64,000 nt of DNA from Nostoc sp. NIES-4103 (GTDB lineage: Bacteria > Cyanobacteriota > Cyanobacteriia > Cyanobacteriales > Nostocaceae): contig NZ_AP018288.1 of the NCBI RefSeq assembly GCF_002368335.1, forward strand, positions 8,109,762 through 8,173,761, read 5' to 3'. Shown here piece after piece: positions 36,095 to 46,912 of this stretch (the first letter of the stretch is position 1; every line of letters starts with the position of its first letter). The notes under the pieces are model-generated. The model saw nothing but the letters and a program-made list of their open reading frames with translations. It was not told where the DNA came from and made no database searches. The position numbers and the translations under genes were made by a program.

Positions 36095-36889
36095 TAATGG
36101 GTATCAGTGCTGCTAATTGAACAAGTCACCAGCGATCGCGTTCTCGATCTGGCTTATGCTTGGCGTTTGCGATCGCCTGTGGTGGAGATGGGTTATACCG
36201 TTTCACTTTAAAATTGATGCATTTAGACAAGCTGGGGAAGCTGGGGAAGCTGGGGGAGAAAGAAAAATCATTTGCATCAAGAATTTCGTGAAATGGTGTT
36301 AGGAGTGGTGTTTCGAGTTAACCCGATATGCACAATTCTCAATTAAGCCTATGGTGGACACTAGCAACAACCTAAAATTACTTATTCAACCCGAAGAACC
36401 CCAAACAGCCAAAGCGTAGCTTTGTCTTTATGCACCATTACCCCAGAGGAGGGCCCCAATTCCCCGCTGGCAGGGCTACGGTATACACAGAAATCTTGGT
36501 ACAGTATATGTGTCCCGCCTCAAAATAAATTCCAAGTCTCATAGCGCAAGTCCTCACCCTTAGGACTCAAGGAAAAATTCAATCTAGTCCACTTATAGTG
36601 GAATGCGTGCTATTGGCCTGGAACTAATGTTCGTTGGCCGGACATAGGATAACTAAATTACCCGGACATGATACAACAGAGCAACTGTCTAGATGCAGCA
36701 AAAAAGATTATAATTTTCTTGAATAAAAGATAAATTTAGAACCATAGTTTTCAAACTATTAACACAAATTTATAGTTTTTGTACTTATTAAGGTATATAA
36801 ATCAAAAAAGCCTGACTACACCATATTTTCTATCTAGGTTCTAGATAAATAGTCGTAATAGTAACAGAAATAATTAAAAAAACCTCTAA
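36095..36889. other. Intergenic region upstream of the hybrid kinase
   Basis: About 800 bp. It contains several HIP1-like sites, short GCTGGGGAA repeats (36228-36255) and AT-rich DNA before the kinase start. The frame 36117-36302 has no recognisable product. No promoter could be assigned firmly. Confidence 0.5.
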
Positions 36890-39800
36890 ATGTTGAAACG
36901 TTTGAAGATTGGAACCAAAATAGGATTCGGTTTTGCCATAAGTGTGGCAGTTTTAACCACGATTGGTCTAATCTCATACCAAAACACCAACGAACTTATT
37001 AAAACTTCGCTCCGAGAAAAACACACTTTCCAAGTGCTAAGTCAACTGGAAGAACTTAGCTCTCAAGTTACAAATGCTGAGACTGGGCAACGTGGTTACA
37101 TTATTACTGGAGAACAGCGTTATCTAGAACCATTACAAGCTGCAATTCAAGTTATAGAGCCAAAAATCAAGGAAATTCGTCAGTTAACGGCGGATAACCC
37201 CAATCAACAGCGTCAAGTTGATATTTTAGAGCCATTAGTTAACAAGAAGCTGGCTGAACTTCAACAAACCATCGATTTGCGTCGAAATCAAGGCTTTGAA
37301 GCTGCCCAGAAGGTGATTCAAAAAGGGGAAGGCAAGGAACTGATGGTTGAGATTCGCAAGGCTATCCAAGCGATGCAAGTTGAGGAGGATAGGCTGTTGA
37401 GGGAGCGATCGCAAAAGTCACAAGCAGCTACTCAACAAACCATTGCTACCATTAGTTACAGTGTCCCCATATTATCTTTAATCTTAGCTTTAATTGGATT
37501 TATTTTAACGCGACATATCTCAAGACCGCTGACAAAGTTTTCTGATGTGGCAGAAAATATTGCAGATGGCAACTTATTGGTGAGCTTACCAAATAGCGAT
37601 CGCCAAGATGAAATTGGCGTATTAGCACGAACATTCAACGAGATGATTGTGCATCTGCGAAACACAACTCAAAAAAACGACGAACAAATTTGGCTCAATT
37701 CTAATTTAGCCAAGTTTACTCAGATGCTCCAGGGACAGGGAGATTTGTCAAGTGTATCTCGTTTAATAATGTCAAATCTTGCACCATTGGTTGGGGCACA
37801 GCAAGGCGTTTTTTATGTGATGGATACCATTGATAACCAACCTGTGCTGAAATTATTGAATAGCTATGCTTACAGAGAACGCAAACACCTAGCAAATCAG
37901 TTTCGCTTGGGTGAGGGACTAGTAGGGCAATGCGCCTTAGAAAAACAAAGAATTCTATTAACTGAAGTTCCCAGTGATTACATCCGTATTAGTTCCGGCT
38001 TGGGAGAAGGAACACCAATTAATATTATTGTGTTGCCTGTGCTATTCGAGACAGAAGTTAATGCTGTGATTGAACTTGCTTCATTTCACCGTTTTAGCGA
38101 GATGCATTTAGCATTTTTAGAGCAGTTCAGTGAAATTATTGGGGTATTTTTAAATAATATTGCTTCCAGTAGCCAAACTCAACAATTACTAGAAGAATCT
38201 CAAGCGTTAACAGAAGAATTACAACTACAGCAAGAAGAACTCAAACAAAGCAATCAACGTCTAGAAGAGCAAACATACGAATTAGAACAATCCCAATTAC
38301 TCCAGAGGCAACAGCAAGAAGAGTTACAGCAATCAAACGAAGAATTACAACAACTGAATGAAGAGCTAGAAGAAAAAGCAGAATTGTTAGAACAACAAAA
38401 TCGAGAAGTTGCTCGCAAAAATCAAGATATCGAGTTGGCAAGGCAGTCCTTAGAAGAAAAAGCAGAACAACTGATGTTGTCTTCTAAATACAAATCAGAA
38501 TTTCTTGCCAACATGTCCCATGAATTAAGAACCCCTCTCAACAGCTTGTTAATTTTAGCAAGGTTGCTCTCAGATAATTTGACGGGTAACTTGACTGAGA
38601 AACAGGTAGAGTATAGCCAAACAATTTACTCTGCTGGCACAGATTTGTTGGAATTAATTAATGATATTTTAGATTTAGCAAAAATTGAATCAGGAACTCT
38701 GTCAGTAGAAATCGAAGAAATAAGTTTTGAAGATTTGCAGAAATCTTTAGAGCGGACTTTCTGTGGACTTGCCCAAAACAAAGGACTCAGTTTTGCAATT
38801 GAACTCAATGAAAATTTACCCCCAACAATTTCTCACGACCCCAAACGCCTGCAACAAATATTGAAAAATCTCCTGGCTAACGCTTTTAAGTTTACTGAAC
38901 AGGGGAGTGTGAAGTTACAAATCGGTATGGCTACAGAAAAAGCCCCAGGCGATAATCCAATGATTGCCTTTGCAGTCAGCGATACTGGTATTGGTATTCC
39001 AGCCGAGAAACAGAAAATTATTTTTGAGGCATTTCAGCAAGCAGATGGTACCACTAGCCGTAAATATGGGGGAACTGGACTAGGCTTATCCATTAGCCGC
39101 GAGTTGGCTCAACTGCTAGGAGGGAGAATTGAATTACTTAGCCAACCAGAACAGGGAAGTATTTTCACCCTCTACCTACCCCAGACTTATGCCTCATTAA
39201 CTCCCAACTACGCCAGTCGCCTCAACGGGGGGAACCCCCGCACGGCGCTGGCTCCCCCACTCCCAACTCCCCACTCCCAACTCCCAACTCCCCACTCCCA
39301 ACTACGCCAGTCGCCTCAACGGGGGGAACCCCCGCACGGCGCTGGCTCCCCCACTCCTCATTCTCCACTTTCCACATTTCCTCATGAAATTGCAGACGAT
39401 CGCGATCACATTCAAAGTGGCGATCGCGTCTTGTTAATCGTGGATGATGATGATAAGTTTGCCCGCATCTTACTAGACATGGCGCGTCAACAACGCTTTA
39501 AAGTCATCGTTGCTTTAGAAAGCAAACAAGGTCTAACACTAGCACAACAGTTTAAACCCGATGCAATTACTTTAGATATCCATATGCGGGGGATGGATGG
39601 CTGGACAATGTTAGATCGTCTCAAGCGTGATCCAGAAACTAGACACATTCCCGTACATATATTTTCAGTTGACGACAGAGAACAACGAGGATTACAACAA
39701 GGAGCAGTCACTTACCTGCAAAAACCTGTATCTCCAGAGGCCTTGACTCAGGTATTCACTGACATTAACAGCTTTATTGAGCGTAAGGTGAAAAATCTAC

Positions 39801-40594
39801 TAATTATAGAAGATAATGCTGTGCAAGCCCAAAGTATTATCGAACTAATTGGTAATGGCGATGTTCAGAGTACAGCAGTCAGTACAGGAGCAGAAGCACT
39901 CCAGATTTTGCAATCTCAGCGATTTGATTGTATCGTGCTGGATTTAGGTTTACCTGATATGAGTGGGTTAGAACTGATTGAGCAAATCAAGCAAAAACCC
40001 AACCTTTTGAAACTGCCAATCATAGTTTACACAGGCAAAGTACTGACTCGACAAGAAGAAACTCAGCTCAGGCGACTAGCAGAGACAATTATTATTAAGA
40101 ATGTGCGATCGCCAGAACGTTTATTAGATGAAACTGCTTTATTTTTACATCGAGTTCAGGCTAATTTACCCCAACCTAAACGTCAAATATTAGAACAACT
40201 GCACCAAAGCGATCCTATCCTTGCTCATAAAAAAATTCTCATTGTCGATGATGACTTGCGAAATATCTTTGCTCTCACCAGTTTTTTAGAAGGATATCAA
40301 ATGCAAGTGCTGTTTGCTGAAAATGGCAAAGCTGGTATTGAGGTATTGCAAGCAAATCCTGATACTAACATTGTTTTGATGGACGTGATGATGCCAGAAA
40401 TGGATGGTTACCAGACTACCCGCGCCATTCGCCAGCAACAGGAATTTCGCTCACTACCAATTATTGCCTTAACTGCCAAAGCCATGCCAGGCGATCGCGA
40501 AAAGTGCATCGAAGCAGGAGCTTCTGACTACATTACCAAACCTGTAGATACCGAACAACTGCTCTCACTACTGCGAGTTTGGCTATATCGATAG
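36890..40594 (+). CDS. CHASE3-HAMP-GAF hybrid histidine kinase with three receiver domains
   Basis: 1234 residues. Transmembrane helix 1 (about 12-30), periplasmic CHASE3 domain (about 35-185; NAETGQRGYIITGEQRYLEP), helix 2 (about 188-207), HAMP (about 208-262), GAF (about 285-425), a glutamine/glutamate-rich coiled coil (430-530), HisKA with phospho-accepting His544 in MSHELRTPLN, then HATPase (DTGIGIP, GGTGLGLS). Three receiver domains follow: TLDIHMRGMDGW, VLDLGLPDMSG and LMDVMMPEMDGY carry the phospho-acceptor Asp residues. There is no HPt domain, so output probably goes to a separate HPt or response regulator. Residues about 774-821 of the linker derive from two dispersed-repeat copies. 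The gene stands alone. Confidence 0.95.
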   Translation: MLKRLKIGTKIGFGFAISVAVLTTIGLISYQNTNELIKTSLREKHTFQVLSQLEELSSQVTNAETGQRGYIITGEQRYLEPLQAAIQVIEPKIKEIRQLTADNPNQQRQVDILEPLVNKKLAELQQTIDLRRNQGFEAAQKVIQKGEGKELMVEIRKAIQAMQVEEDRLLRERSQKSQAATQQTIATISYSVPILSLILALIGFILTRHISRPLTKFSDVAENIADGNLLVSLPNSDRQDEIGVLARTFNEMIVHLRNTTQKNDEQIWLNSNLAKFTQMLQGQGDLSSVSRLIMSNLAPLVGAQQGVFYVMDTIDNQPVLKLLNSYAYRERKHLANQFRLGEGLVGQCALEKQRILLTEVPSDYIRISSGLGEGTPINIIVLPVLFETEVNAVIELASFHRFSEMHLAFLEQFSEIIGVFLNNIASSSQTQQLLEESQALTEELQLQQEELKQSNQRLEEQTYELEQSQLLQRQQQEELQQSNEELQQLNEELEEKAELLEQQNREVARKNQDIELARQSLEEKAEQLMLSSKYKSEFLANMSHELRTPLNSLLILARLLSDNLTGNLTEKQVEYSQTIYSAGTDLLELINDILDLAKIESGTLSVEIEEISFEDLQKSLERTFCGLAQNKGLSFAIELNENLPPTISHDPKRLQQILKNLLANAFKFTEQGSVKLQIGMATEKAPGDNPMIAFAVSDTGIGIPAEKQKIIFEAFQQADGTTSRKYGGTGLGLSISRELAQLLGGRIELLSQPEQGSIFTLYLPQTYASLTPNYASRLNGGNPRTALAPPLPTPHSQLPTPHSQLRQSPQRGEPPHGAGSPTPHSPLSTFPHEIADDRDHIQSGDRVLLIVDDDDKFARILLDMARQQRFKVIVALESKQGLTLAQQFKPDAITLDIHMRGMDGWTMLDRLKRDPETRHIPVHIFSVDDREQRGLQQGAVTYLQKPVSPEALTQVFTDINSFIERKVKNLLIIEDNAVQAQSIIELIGNGDVQSTAVSTGAEALQILQSQRFDCIVLDLGLPDMSGLELIEQIKQKPNLLKLPIIVYTGKVLTRQEETQLRRLAETIIIKNVRSPERLLDETALFLHRVQANLPQPKRQILEQLHQSDPILAHKKILIVDDDLRNIFALTSFLEGYQMQVLFAENGKAGIEVLQANPDTNIVLMDVMMPEMDGYQTTRAIRQQQEFRSLPIIALTAKAMPGDREKCIEAGASDYITKPVDTEQLLSLLRVWLYR
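39210..39352 (+). repeat. Two 49-bp dispersed repeats inside the kinase coding sequence
   Basis: Copies at 39210-39258 and 39304-39352 share ACGCCAGTCGCCTCAACGGG and CCCCCGCACGGCGCTGGCTC, and are separated by CTCCCAACTC-type heptamers. Their offset of 94 bp puts them in different reading frames, yet both stay open: the first reads ASRLNGGNPRTALAPP, the second RQSPQRGEPPHGAGSP. The unit is related to the intergenic repeats at 16.9, 22.5, 51.6 and 53.2 kb. Confidence 0.92.
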
Positions 40595-40922
40595 GCAAAA
40601 GTGCTGAGTGCTGATACAATTTCACGAAATACCTGATACACATACATGAGTATGGACGTACATTTGTATGCCCCAAAGAGCCAATGTATGTGTTGCAAAT
40701 ATTTTTGAAAATGGTATAAGTGCTGAATATTGAGTATAAATCTAACGTGAGTCTCCAACTAACTTGAACCATTTGCAAAAGGCAATTCTGAATCAAGATT
40801 GTCTTGACTTATTAAATCCTCTTGGTTTATAAAACCTTGCTAAAGAGCAAATTATAGAAGATTACAACTGATAAAAATGAGACTAATTACACAATTGAGT
40901 TTCTAAATTATTAGGGGGTGAT
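40595..40922. other. Intergenic region, nothing distinctive
   Basis: An AT-rich gap of 328 bp between the kinase and the haemagglutinin gene. No repeat or hairpin stands out. AGGGGGTGAT, just before 40923, is the ribosome binding site of the next gene. Confidence 0.5.
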
Positions 40923-43900
40923 ATGTCAGGTAAAATTCCAGTTTGGCAGTGTTGGTGTAGTAGCTTGATAATAGTAGGCGTGTCTATTACTTGTTTACAA
41001 CAGCAGGTTTTTGCTCAAATTACCCCAGATAATACTTTGCCTAATAACTCCAGCGTCATCAGGGATGGAAACACTTTCAATATCACTGGAGGAACACAAA
41101 CAGGCAGTAATTTGTTTCACAGCTTTAGTGAGTTTTCTGTGCCTGCTAACAACACTGCTTTATTTAATAATTCTATAAATATTCAGAATATTATTAGTCG
41201 AGTAACAGGTGGGTCAGCTTCTAATATTGATGGGTTAATTAAAGCTAACGGCACAGCTAACTTATTTTTGATAAACCCCAAAGGAATTATTTTTGGGCAG
41301 GGTGCAAAACTAGATATCGGTGGTTCTTTTGTAGCGACTACAGCGTCAGCAATTAGATTTGGCGATCAAGGTATTTTTAGTGCCTCCAATCCAAATACTC
41401 CTCCACTATTGACAGTTAATCCTTCAGCTTTTCTATTTAATCAAATTACCGCTACCCAAATTCAGAATCACTCTGTAGCACCAGCAGATATAGATCCGGC
41501 CGGATTTAATGCATTTGGTCTACGTGTTCCAGACGGTAAAAGCTTACTACTGGTCGGCGGAAATATTAGTATGGATGGTGGTCAACTAAATGCTTATGGT
41601 GGAAGAGTTGAGTTGGGAGGATTGGCAGAACCTGGAACAGTAACTGTCAAAGTAGATGGTAACAATTTGAACTTGGGATTTCCGACAGAAAGTATTAGAG
41701 GCGATGTGTCTTTGACTAACGGTGCTGGTGTACATGTAGAAGCAGCTGGTGGTGGTAGCATTTCACTCAACGCTCGGAATTTAGATGTTTCGGGAGGAAG
41801 CATACTGAGTGCTGGTATTGGACAAGGTTTAGGAACAGTTGACTCGGTTGCTGGAGATATTACGCTTTTTGCTACAGGAACAATTAAAGTTGAGTCCAGC
41901 CAAATTAAAAACAATGTAAATCAGGATGCCACTGGTAATAGTGGTAACATCAATATCACAACAGGGTCGCTGGAGGTAACTAACGGCGCAATGCTAGAAA
42001 GCAGAACCAGGGGACAAGGTAATGCAGGTAACCTAACAATCAATGCCAGTGGCGATATTCTAAACACAGGCACTCTTGACTCTTCCTCTTTTTCTGACTC
42101 TGGCAATGCTGGAAATGCAGGAGCTATTACCCTCAACGCCGGCGGCGATATTCTTAGTACAGGCACTCTTGACTCTTCCTCTTTTTCTGACTTTGGCAAT
42201 TCTGGAAATGGAGGAGCCATTACCCTCAATGCTGGCGGCGATATCTCTATAAAACAGACCCGCACCAGCAATAGCCTTCCTTTTATTTCTTTGAGTACCC
42301 TTAACTCTTCCTCTTTTTCTGGCTCTGGCAATTCTGGGGATGGAGGAGCCATTACCCTCAAGGCTGGTGGCGATATTCAGACCACAGGCACTCTTGACTC
42401 TTCCTCTTTTTCTGGCCCTGGCAATGCTGGAAATGGTGGAGCTATTACCCTCAATGGCGGCAATATTACTACAGAAACCCTAAACTCCTTCTCTTCCTCT
42501 AGTTCTGGCAATGCTGGGGATGGTGGAGCTATTACCCTTAATGCCAATGGCGATATTAGTACATTTAGAACATCAGGCCGCCTCCTGTTCTTAGGCATTC
42601 TCCGCTCTTCCTCTTTCTCTTACTATGGCAATGCCGGGGATGGAGGAGCCATTACCCTTAATGCCAATGGCGATATCTCTATAGCCAGCCTCGACTCTTC
42701 CTCTTTCTCTGACTCTGGCAATGCTGGCGATGGAGGAGCCATTACCCTTAATACTGGTGGCGATATTAATACAAGTAGATTAGGCGGCCTCGACTCTTCC
42801 TCAATTTCTTTTGCAGGCGATGCTGGCGATGGAGGCGCAATTAACCTCTTCGCCAGGAATGGTGATATTACTGGAGCTGATCTTTCGTCCTTGTCCTTCT
42901 CTCAAGAGCTAAATGGAGGAAAAGGTGGAGATGTCACCATAGAAGCGAAAAACAACATTAGAAATGTAGAAATTTTAACTGAGTCTTCCAACTCAATTTC
43001 TGGGACAGTCCATTTAACAGGTTTTGACAATTTAGAGATCACAAATACCAAAATCATCACCTCTAGGCAGTTTCTTGTCAGCAAAAGTTCTGGCGACGGA
43101 GCAATATTCGCTTGGCTTGTTGATCTCAATGACAAAGGTCAATCAGGAAATGTTAATATCACCAGCACAGGCAATCTCAACTTCAATAACAGTAGTATTG
43201 AAAGTGACTCCAAAGGCAGCGCTCCCGCAGGAAATGTCAATATCTTCAGTCCCGGTATTATTACTTTCAATAATAGTAAAATTGTCAGTAACAGCAGCAG
43301 TACAGGTGCTGCTGGCAGTATCATTGTATCGGCAGATCAAGGAATCACCTTAGCAGATTCTAAGAGTCGAATATTTGCTCAAGCTAGTGCTGAAGGGAAG
43401 GCTGGTAGTATTTCAATAGACACACCAAAATTAACCCTGCAACAGGACGCAGAAATTTCTACCTCTACTACAGGATCTGGAAAAGCTGGAGACATCACCC
43501 TCAACACCGATATCTTAAACCTTGTCAGTGGTGGAAAAGTATTAGCCTTTACCTCTGGAAGTGGAGATGGTGGTACAATTACTGTGAATGCATCCAAAGA
43601 AGTGAATTTCGGCATCGGTGTCCCAGATTTTGCTTCCATCCTCTCCGTCGAAACCAGTGGTGCAGGCAAAGCCGGAGATATTTTCGTTACTACATCAACC
43701 TTAAACCTATCGAATACAGCCCAGATTACCGCCACTGCTACCGCCACCGCCACCAATAGTTCAGGTCGTGGTAGTATTACTCTAAATGCCTCCCAGATGA
43801 ACCTAGCGGGAATTGTGGGTGTATTCGCCGAAACTCAAGGACAATCCCCCGCAGGGACATTAACCCTACAACCAGATAACAATAAACCCACCTTAAACAT

Positions 43901-45113
43901 CGCCTTAGCACCATTAGCAAAGATTTCCGCCTCCACTTCTTTTCGTGGTAATGGTGGTGATTTACTAGTAAGTGCCCCCCAAGCCATCAATATTAGTGGA
44001 CAAGGCAAACTGGCGGTAGAAACTACAGGCACAGGAAATGCAGGTAATATTGAGATTACCACCCAAAAATTAACCCTCAGTGATGGAGTTCAAATTTCCG
44101 CTTCTACCAACAGTAGTGGAAAAGCCGGAAACATTATTTTGAATGTGGGTGAAAATATTACCTTGGCAGGTACGGGAACTGGACTGTTTGCTAGCACAAG
44201 TGAAAATTCCACAGGCAAAAGTGGTAATATCATCATCGATCCCAGAATTATGACCATTCGAGATGGAGCAAAAATCGCCGTTGATAGCCAGGGAGAAAAT
44301 ATTGGCGGTGACATTGAGCTTACCGCAGGTTTCCTCACCCTGGATCAGGGAACCATCTCTGCCCAAACCCGCAGCAATACTGGCGGTAATATTACCCTAA
44401 ATTTACAAGACTTATTATTACTACGTAATGGCAGTCAAATTACTGCCACTGCCGGAAATCAAGAATTTGGTGGTGATGGTGGTAACATCACTATCAATAG
44501 TCCCTTCATAGTTGCTGTTCCCGGAGAAAATAGCGATATTACCGCCAACGCATTTAGGGGCAGTGGTGGCAAAATAGCTATTAACGCTACTGGTATTTAT
44601 GGCATCGCTCTACTAAGCCGAGAAGACCTCCAGCGCTTAAGCCCTGATTTAGATCCAAGTCAAGTTCCCACAAGTGACATCACCGCCATTTCCCAAACGA
44701 ACCCAACACTTAGCGGTACTATACAACTAAACACACCTGATATTGATCTCAACAGTGGTTTAGTGGAACTGCCAACAATACCAGTTGACGCCGAGGTAGC
44801 CCAAAGCTGCCATAGCCCAGGTTATGCTCAAACCAAGTTTGTGATTACCGGACGCGGCGGTTTGCCTTCTAATCCCGAAGGCATTCTCACTTCTGATGCA
44901 ATCCTAATAGATTGGGTGTCTGTTGAAGCCAGCAACAACAACCATTCCTTACCGCCTGTAACTATTAAACCAACTACCTCTAATCCTGAACCCATTGTTG
45001 AAGCCACAGGTGCAGTGCTAGACGCTTCTGGACAAATAGTTCTTACAGCTAATTCATCCACGGTTACTCCTCACGCTTTCAGACAGAACCCGATTCAATG
45101 TCATCAAAAATAA
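40923..45113 (+). CDS. Filamentous haemagglutinin-type secreted beta-helix protein
   Basis: 1396 residues with an export signal (about 1-32, ending VFAQ). Residues about 35-150 are the two-partner-secretion domain: NSSVIRDGNTFNITGGTQ, NLFHSFSEFSVP, NPKGIIFGQGAKLDIGGSF. The rest is a predicted right-handed beta-helix rich in Ser, Gly, Thr and Asn. Residues about 370-640 carry some nine repeats of the type LDSSSFSDSGNAGDGGAITL + NAGGDI, with nearly identical DNA. The C-terminal block VAQSCHSPGYAQTKFVITGR, then GGLP, is typical of cyanobacterial members. Export would need a TpsB outer-membrane partner, which is absent in the window. An AGGGGGTGAT binding site precedes the ATG. Likely adhesion or matrix role. 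Confidence 0.92.
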   Translation: MSGKIPVWQCWCSSLIIVGVSITCLQQQVFAQITPDNTLPNNSSVIRDGNTFNITGGTQTGSNLFHSFSEFSVPANNTALFNNSINIQNIISRVTGGSASNIDGLIKANGTANLFLINPKGIIFGQGAKLDIGGSFVATTASAIRFGDQGIFSASNPNTPPLLTVNPSAFLFNQITATQIQNHSVAPADIDPAGFNAFGLRVPDGKSLLLVGGNISMDGGQLNAYGGRVELGGLAEPGTVTVKVDGNNLNLGFPTESIRGDVSLTNGAGVHVEAAGGGSISLNARNLDVSGGSILSAGIGQGLGTVDSVAGDITLFATGTIKVESSQIKNNVNQDATGNSGNINITTGSLEVTNGAMLESRTRGQGNAGNLTINASGDILNTGTLDSSSFSDSGNAGNAGAITLNAGGDILSTGTLDSSSFSDFGNSGNGGAITLNAGGDISIKQTRTSNSLPFISLSTLNSSSFSGSGNSGDGGAITLKAGGDIQTTGTLDSSSFSGPGNAGNGGAITLNGGNITTETLNSFSSSSSGNAGDGGAITLNANGDISTFRTSGRLLFLGILRSSSFSYYGNAGDGGAITLNANGDISIASLDSSSFSDSGNAGDGGAITLNTGGDINTSRLGGLDSSSISFAGDAGDGGAINLFARNGDITGADLSSLSFSQELNGGKGGDVTIEAKNNIRNVEILTESSNSISGTVHLTGFDNLEITNTKIITSRQFLVSKSSGDGAIFAWLVDLNDKGQSGNVNITSTGNLNFNNSSIESDSKGSAPAGNVNIFSPGIITFNNSKIVSNSSSTGAAGSIIVSADQGITLADSKSRIFAQASAEGKAGSISIDTPKLTLQQDAEISTSTTGSGKAGDITLNTDILNLVSGGKVLAFTSGSGDGGTITVNASKEVNFGIGVPDFASILSVETSGAGKAGDIFVTTSTLNLSNTAQITATATATATNSSGRGSITLNASQMNLAGIVGVFAETQGQSPAGTLTLQPDNNKPTLNIALAPLAKISASTSFRGNGGDLLVSAPQAINISGQGKLAVETTGTGNAGNIEITTQKLTLSDGVQISASTNSSGKAGNIILNVGENITLAGTGTGLFASTSENSTGKSGNIIIDPRIMTIRDGAKIAVDSQGENIGGDIELTAGFLTLDQGTISAQTRSNTGGNITLNLQDLLLLRNGSQITATAGNQEFGGDGGNITINSPFIVAVPGENSDITANAFRGSGGKIAINATGIYGIALLSREDLQRLSPDLDPSQVPTSDITAISQTNPTLSGTIQLNTPDIDLNSGLVELPTIPVDAEVAQSCHSPGYAQTKFVITGRGGLPSNPEGILTSDAILIDWVSVEASNNNHSLPPVTIKPTTSNPEPIVEATGAVLDASGQIVLTANSSTVTPHAFRQNPIQCHQK

Positions 45114-46645
45114 GGAGAAAAGTTGTTCTAATTCGTTTTGATGGCGTTGTTTTAATACTGCTATAGTTTCGGCATATTCTTTTGGATCAGTTTGCTCACT
45201 CTAATTTGCCGTGAGTTCAATGAACCTCTTCCCAACCCCTCGTTGACGCACAGAGGAGCAGAAATATTCCGCGCTTTCAACGAAAAAATCAGGATTTCAA
45301 AGCCTCTCTCTATGGGAGAGAGGAATAGAAGCGGGGTTTTTTATATCCGTCGAACTCACTCTAATATCAAGTTAGCTTAATTACTTATTTCAGATCTTGC
45401 ACCTCTTTCTGAGTACGCCTTAAACTTAAGTTCAAGGCTTATAGCTAAAGTCCATTAAAACGGACTGAAATTTATGTCTAGTAAGGGATTACCAAGAAAT
45501 AAATTATTCAATCTTGTGGGGTGGACATCTTGTCCGCCCCCAAGCAATAGCGGGCGAGACGCCCACCCCACAAGAAAAATTGTATGTTTTTTTTATTTGG
45601 AAGTTCCTAAGCTAAGCGCACACTTCAGCTTTAAGCCAAGAAATAAATTTCTTGGCGGTAAATTGGGCAGGTGCAAGATTTGAGAAAAGAGGCTTAATAA
45701 TCACTCAAATTGCCTTAGTTCAACTGGTGAGCTAAGGCAGTTTGAGTATTATGACATGCCATAATAGCGCTGAAAGTCTACTACGCCCAACCGCTCTGAC
45801 AAAGGGTTTAACCTTACGTACATAGTAGCAAAGTGAAGGAAGCGACAAAAACTCCACACCTTTCATTGCATATATTGTTACTGTTCGTGTATCTGTCGTC
45901 GCTCTCCTTCGATACACGACAATGGGTCACAGCGGTACAACACCCATCCAGTAATAACTGTTATGCACTAATCATAGCAATTGCTCACTTATAGTCAGTC
46001 GCTCTGGGGAAATAACTGCTATCAAACCTGAGAAATAATTGGATTAATTGCTATTCTCTTTCAAAAGAAATAGCAAAACTTAAACATTTTTGAGTGAGTA
46101 AATAACCCCATCTCCTTGTGGGTGGGGCATTTGATATGATGTCCGGCAATTTGCCCATAATTCTTGCGTTACCCCTCTCCAACCCTCCCCTTAGTAAGCC
46201 AACAGCCAAAGCAAGTGGCGTGAGGGTGCCCGACAGGGCGGGTGGGGTAGTTTTATTATGGGTAATTAAGCGGACATGATATGATTTGTTGTGAGTGAAT
46301 TTTACGTAGATAAACTGTTGAGATGGAAATGCTTTTTGGAAAAGAGCGATCGCACCAAAGCAAATCCTGACGTTGGTGCTTTAGCCCAGGAAAAACTACG
46401 CGGCTATGGAAATCCCTTTTCCTGCTGTAGGTTACTGCTGTACGAAGGAAAGCTGAGAAAGAGCGATAGTTTGGTCAGTTAATAGCGATGTCTTTAGCAA
46501 AGTCTTCTACGAATGCTAAAGTTATGGGTAAAGTCACAAACAAGTTAAAAATCAAGCTTTAAGCGAACAGTAAGTAGTGAGCTTTGTAGCTTCGCCAGTT
46601 CTAGCCCGATTTTATATTCTGATTCAGCAACACCCAAGCCCAAGT
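45114..46645. other. Long intergenic region with dispersed repeats
   Basis: About 1.5 kb. 45175-45370 holds AACCTCTTCCCAACCCCTCG and GCCTCTCTCTATGGGAGAGA, common cyanobacterial repeat fragments. 45514-45573 is a long imperfect palindrome. 46110-46260 has CTCTCCAACCCTCCCC and GCGTGAGGGTGCCCGACAGG. Small frames (45192-45380, 45474-45683, 45732-45917, 46291-46482) overlap these repeats or lack binding sites, and I do not support them as genes. Confidence 0.6.
45514..45573. repeat. Imperfect 24-bp palindrome (REP-like hairpin)
   Basis: TTGTGGGGTGGACATCTTGT (and CCGC) at 45514-45537 pairs with the arm at 45550-45573 (GCGGGCGAGACGCCCACCCC then ACAA). The mismatches become G-T wobbles in RNA. The loop is CCCCAAGCAATA. 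It has the look of a dispersed palindromic element. Confidence 0.75.
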
Positions 46646-46912
46646 CTACTTTGATTTTCGTGCTGACTTCGGGGGCGTTCGGTGTGCGCCGAAGTATTTC
46701 TCACTGCGGTAGCGCAGCCACACCCGCAATACTTGGGGAATTTGCTCTTTTTCTTCCTTGCTGAGAGTGTTGTAAAGGGCTAGGGCGCGATCGCGTTCAC
46801 CCCGACAAGCAGCATTGTTGTGAGCATCCCAGTAGCTACGGGCTACCCGAATCCGGCGACAAACTTCCTTGATGAGCGCTTCTTTTGTCAGTGGCGCGTT
46901 GTGTTTTTCCAT
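46646..46912 (-). CDS. Conserved-type hypothetical protein (88 aa)
   Basis: A basic helical protein from ATG 46912 (MEKHNAPLTKEALIKEVCRR), chosen over 46939, whose extra nine residues look non-conserved. It has ALIKEVCRRIRVARSYWDAH, RGERDRALALYNTL and IPQVLRVWLRYRSEKYFG. It resembles small cyanobacterial hypothetical proteins; I assign no function. Composition and even codon use support coding. Isolated. Confidence 0.6.
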   Translation of the reverse strand: MEKHNAPLTKEALIKEVCRRIRVARSYWDAHNNAACRGERDRALALYNTLSKEEKEQIPQVLRVWLRYRSEKYFGAHRTPPKSARKSK

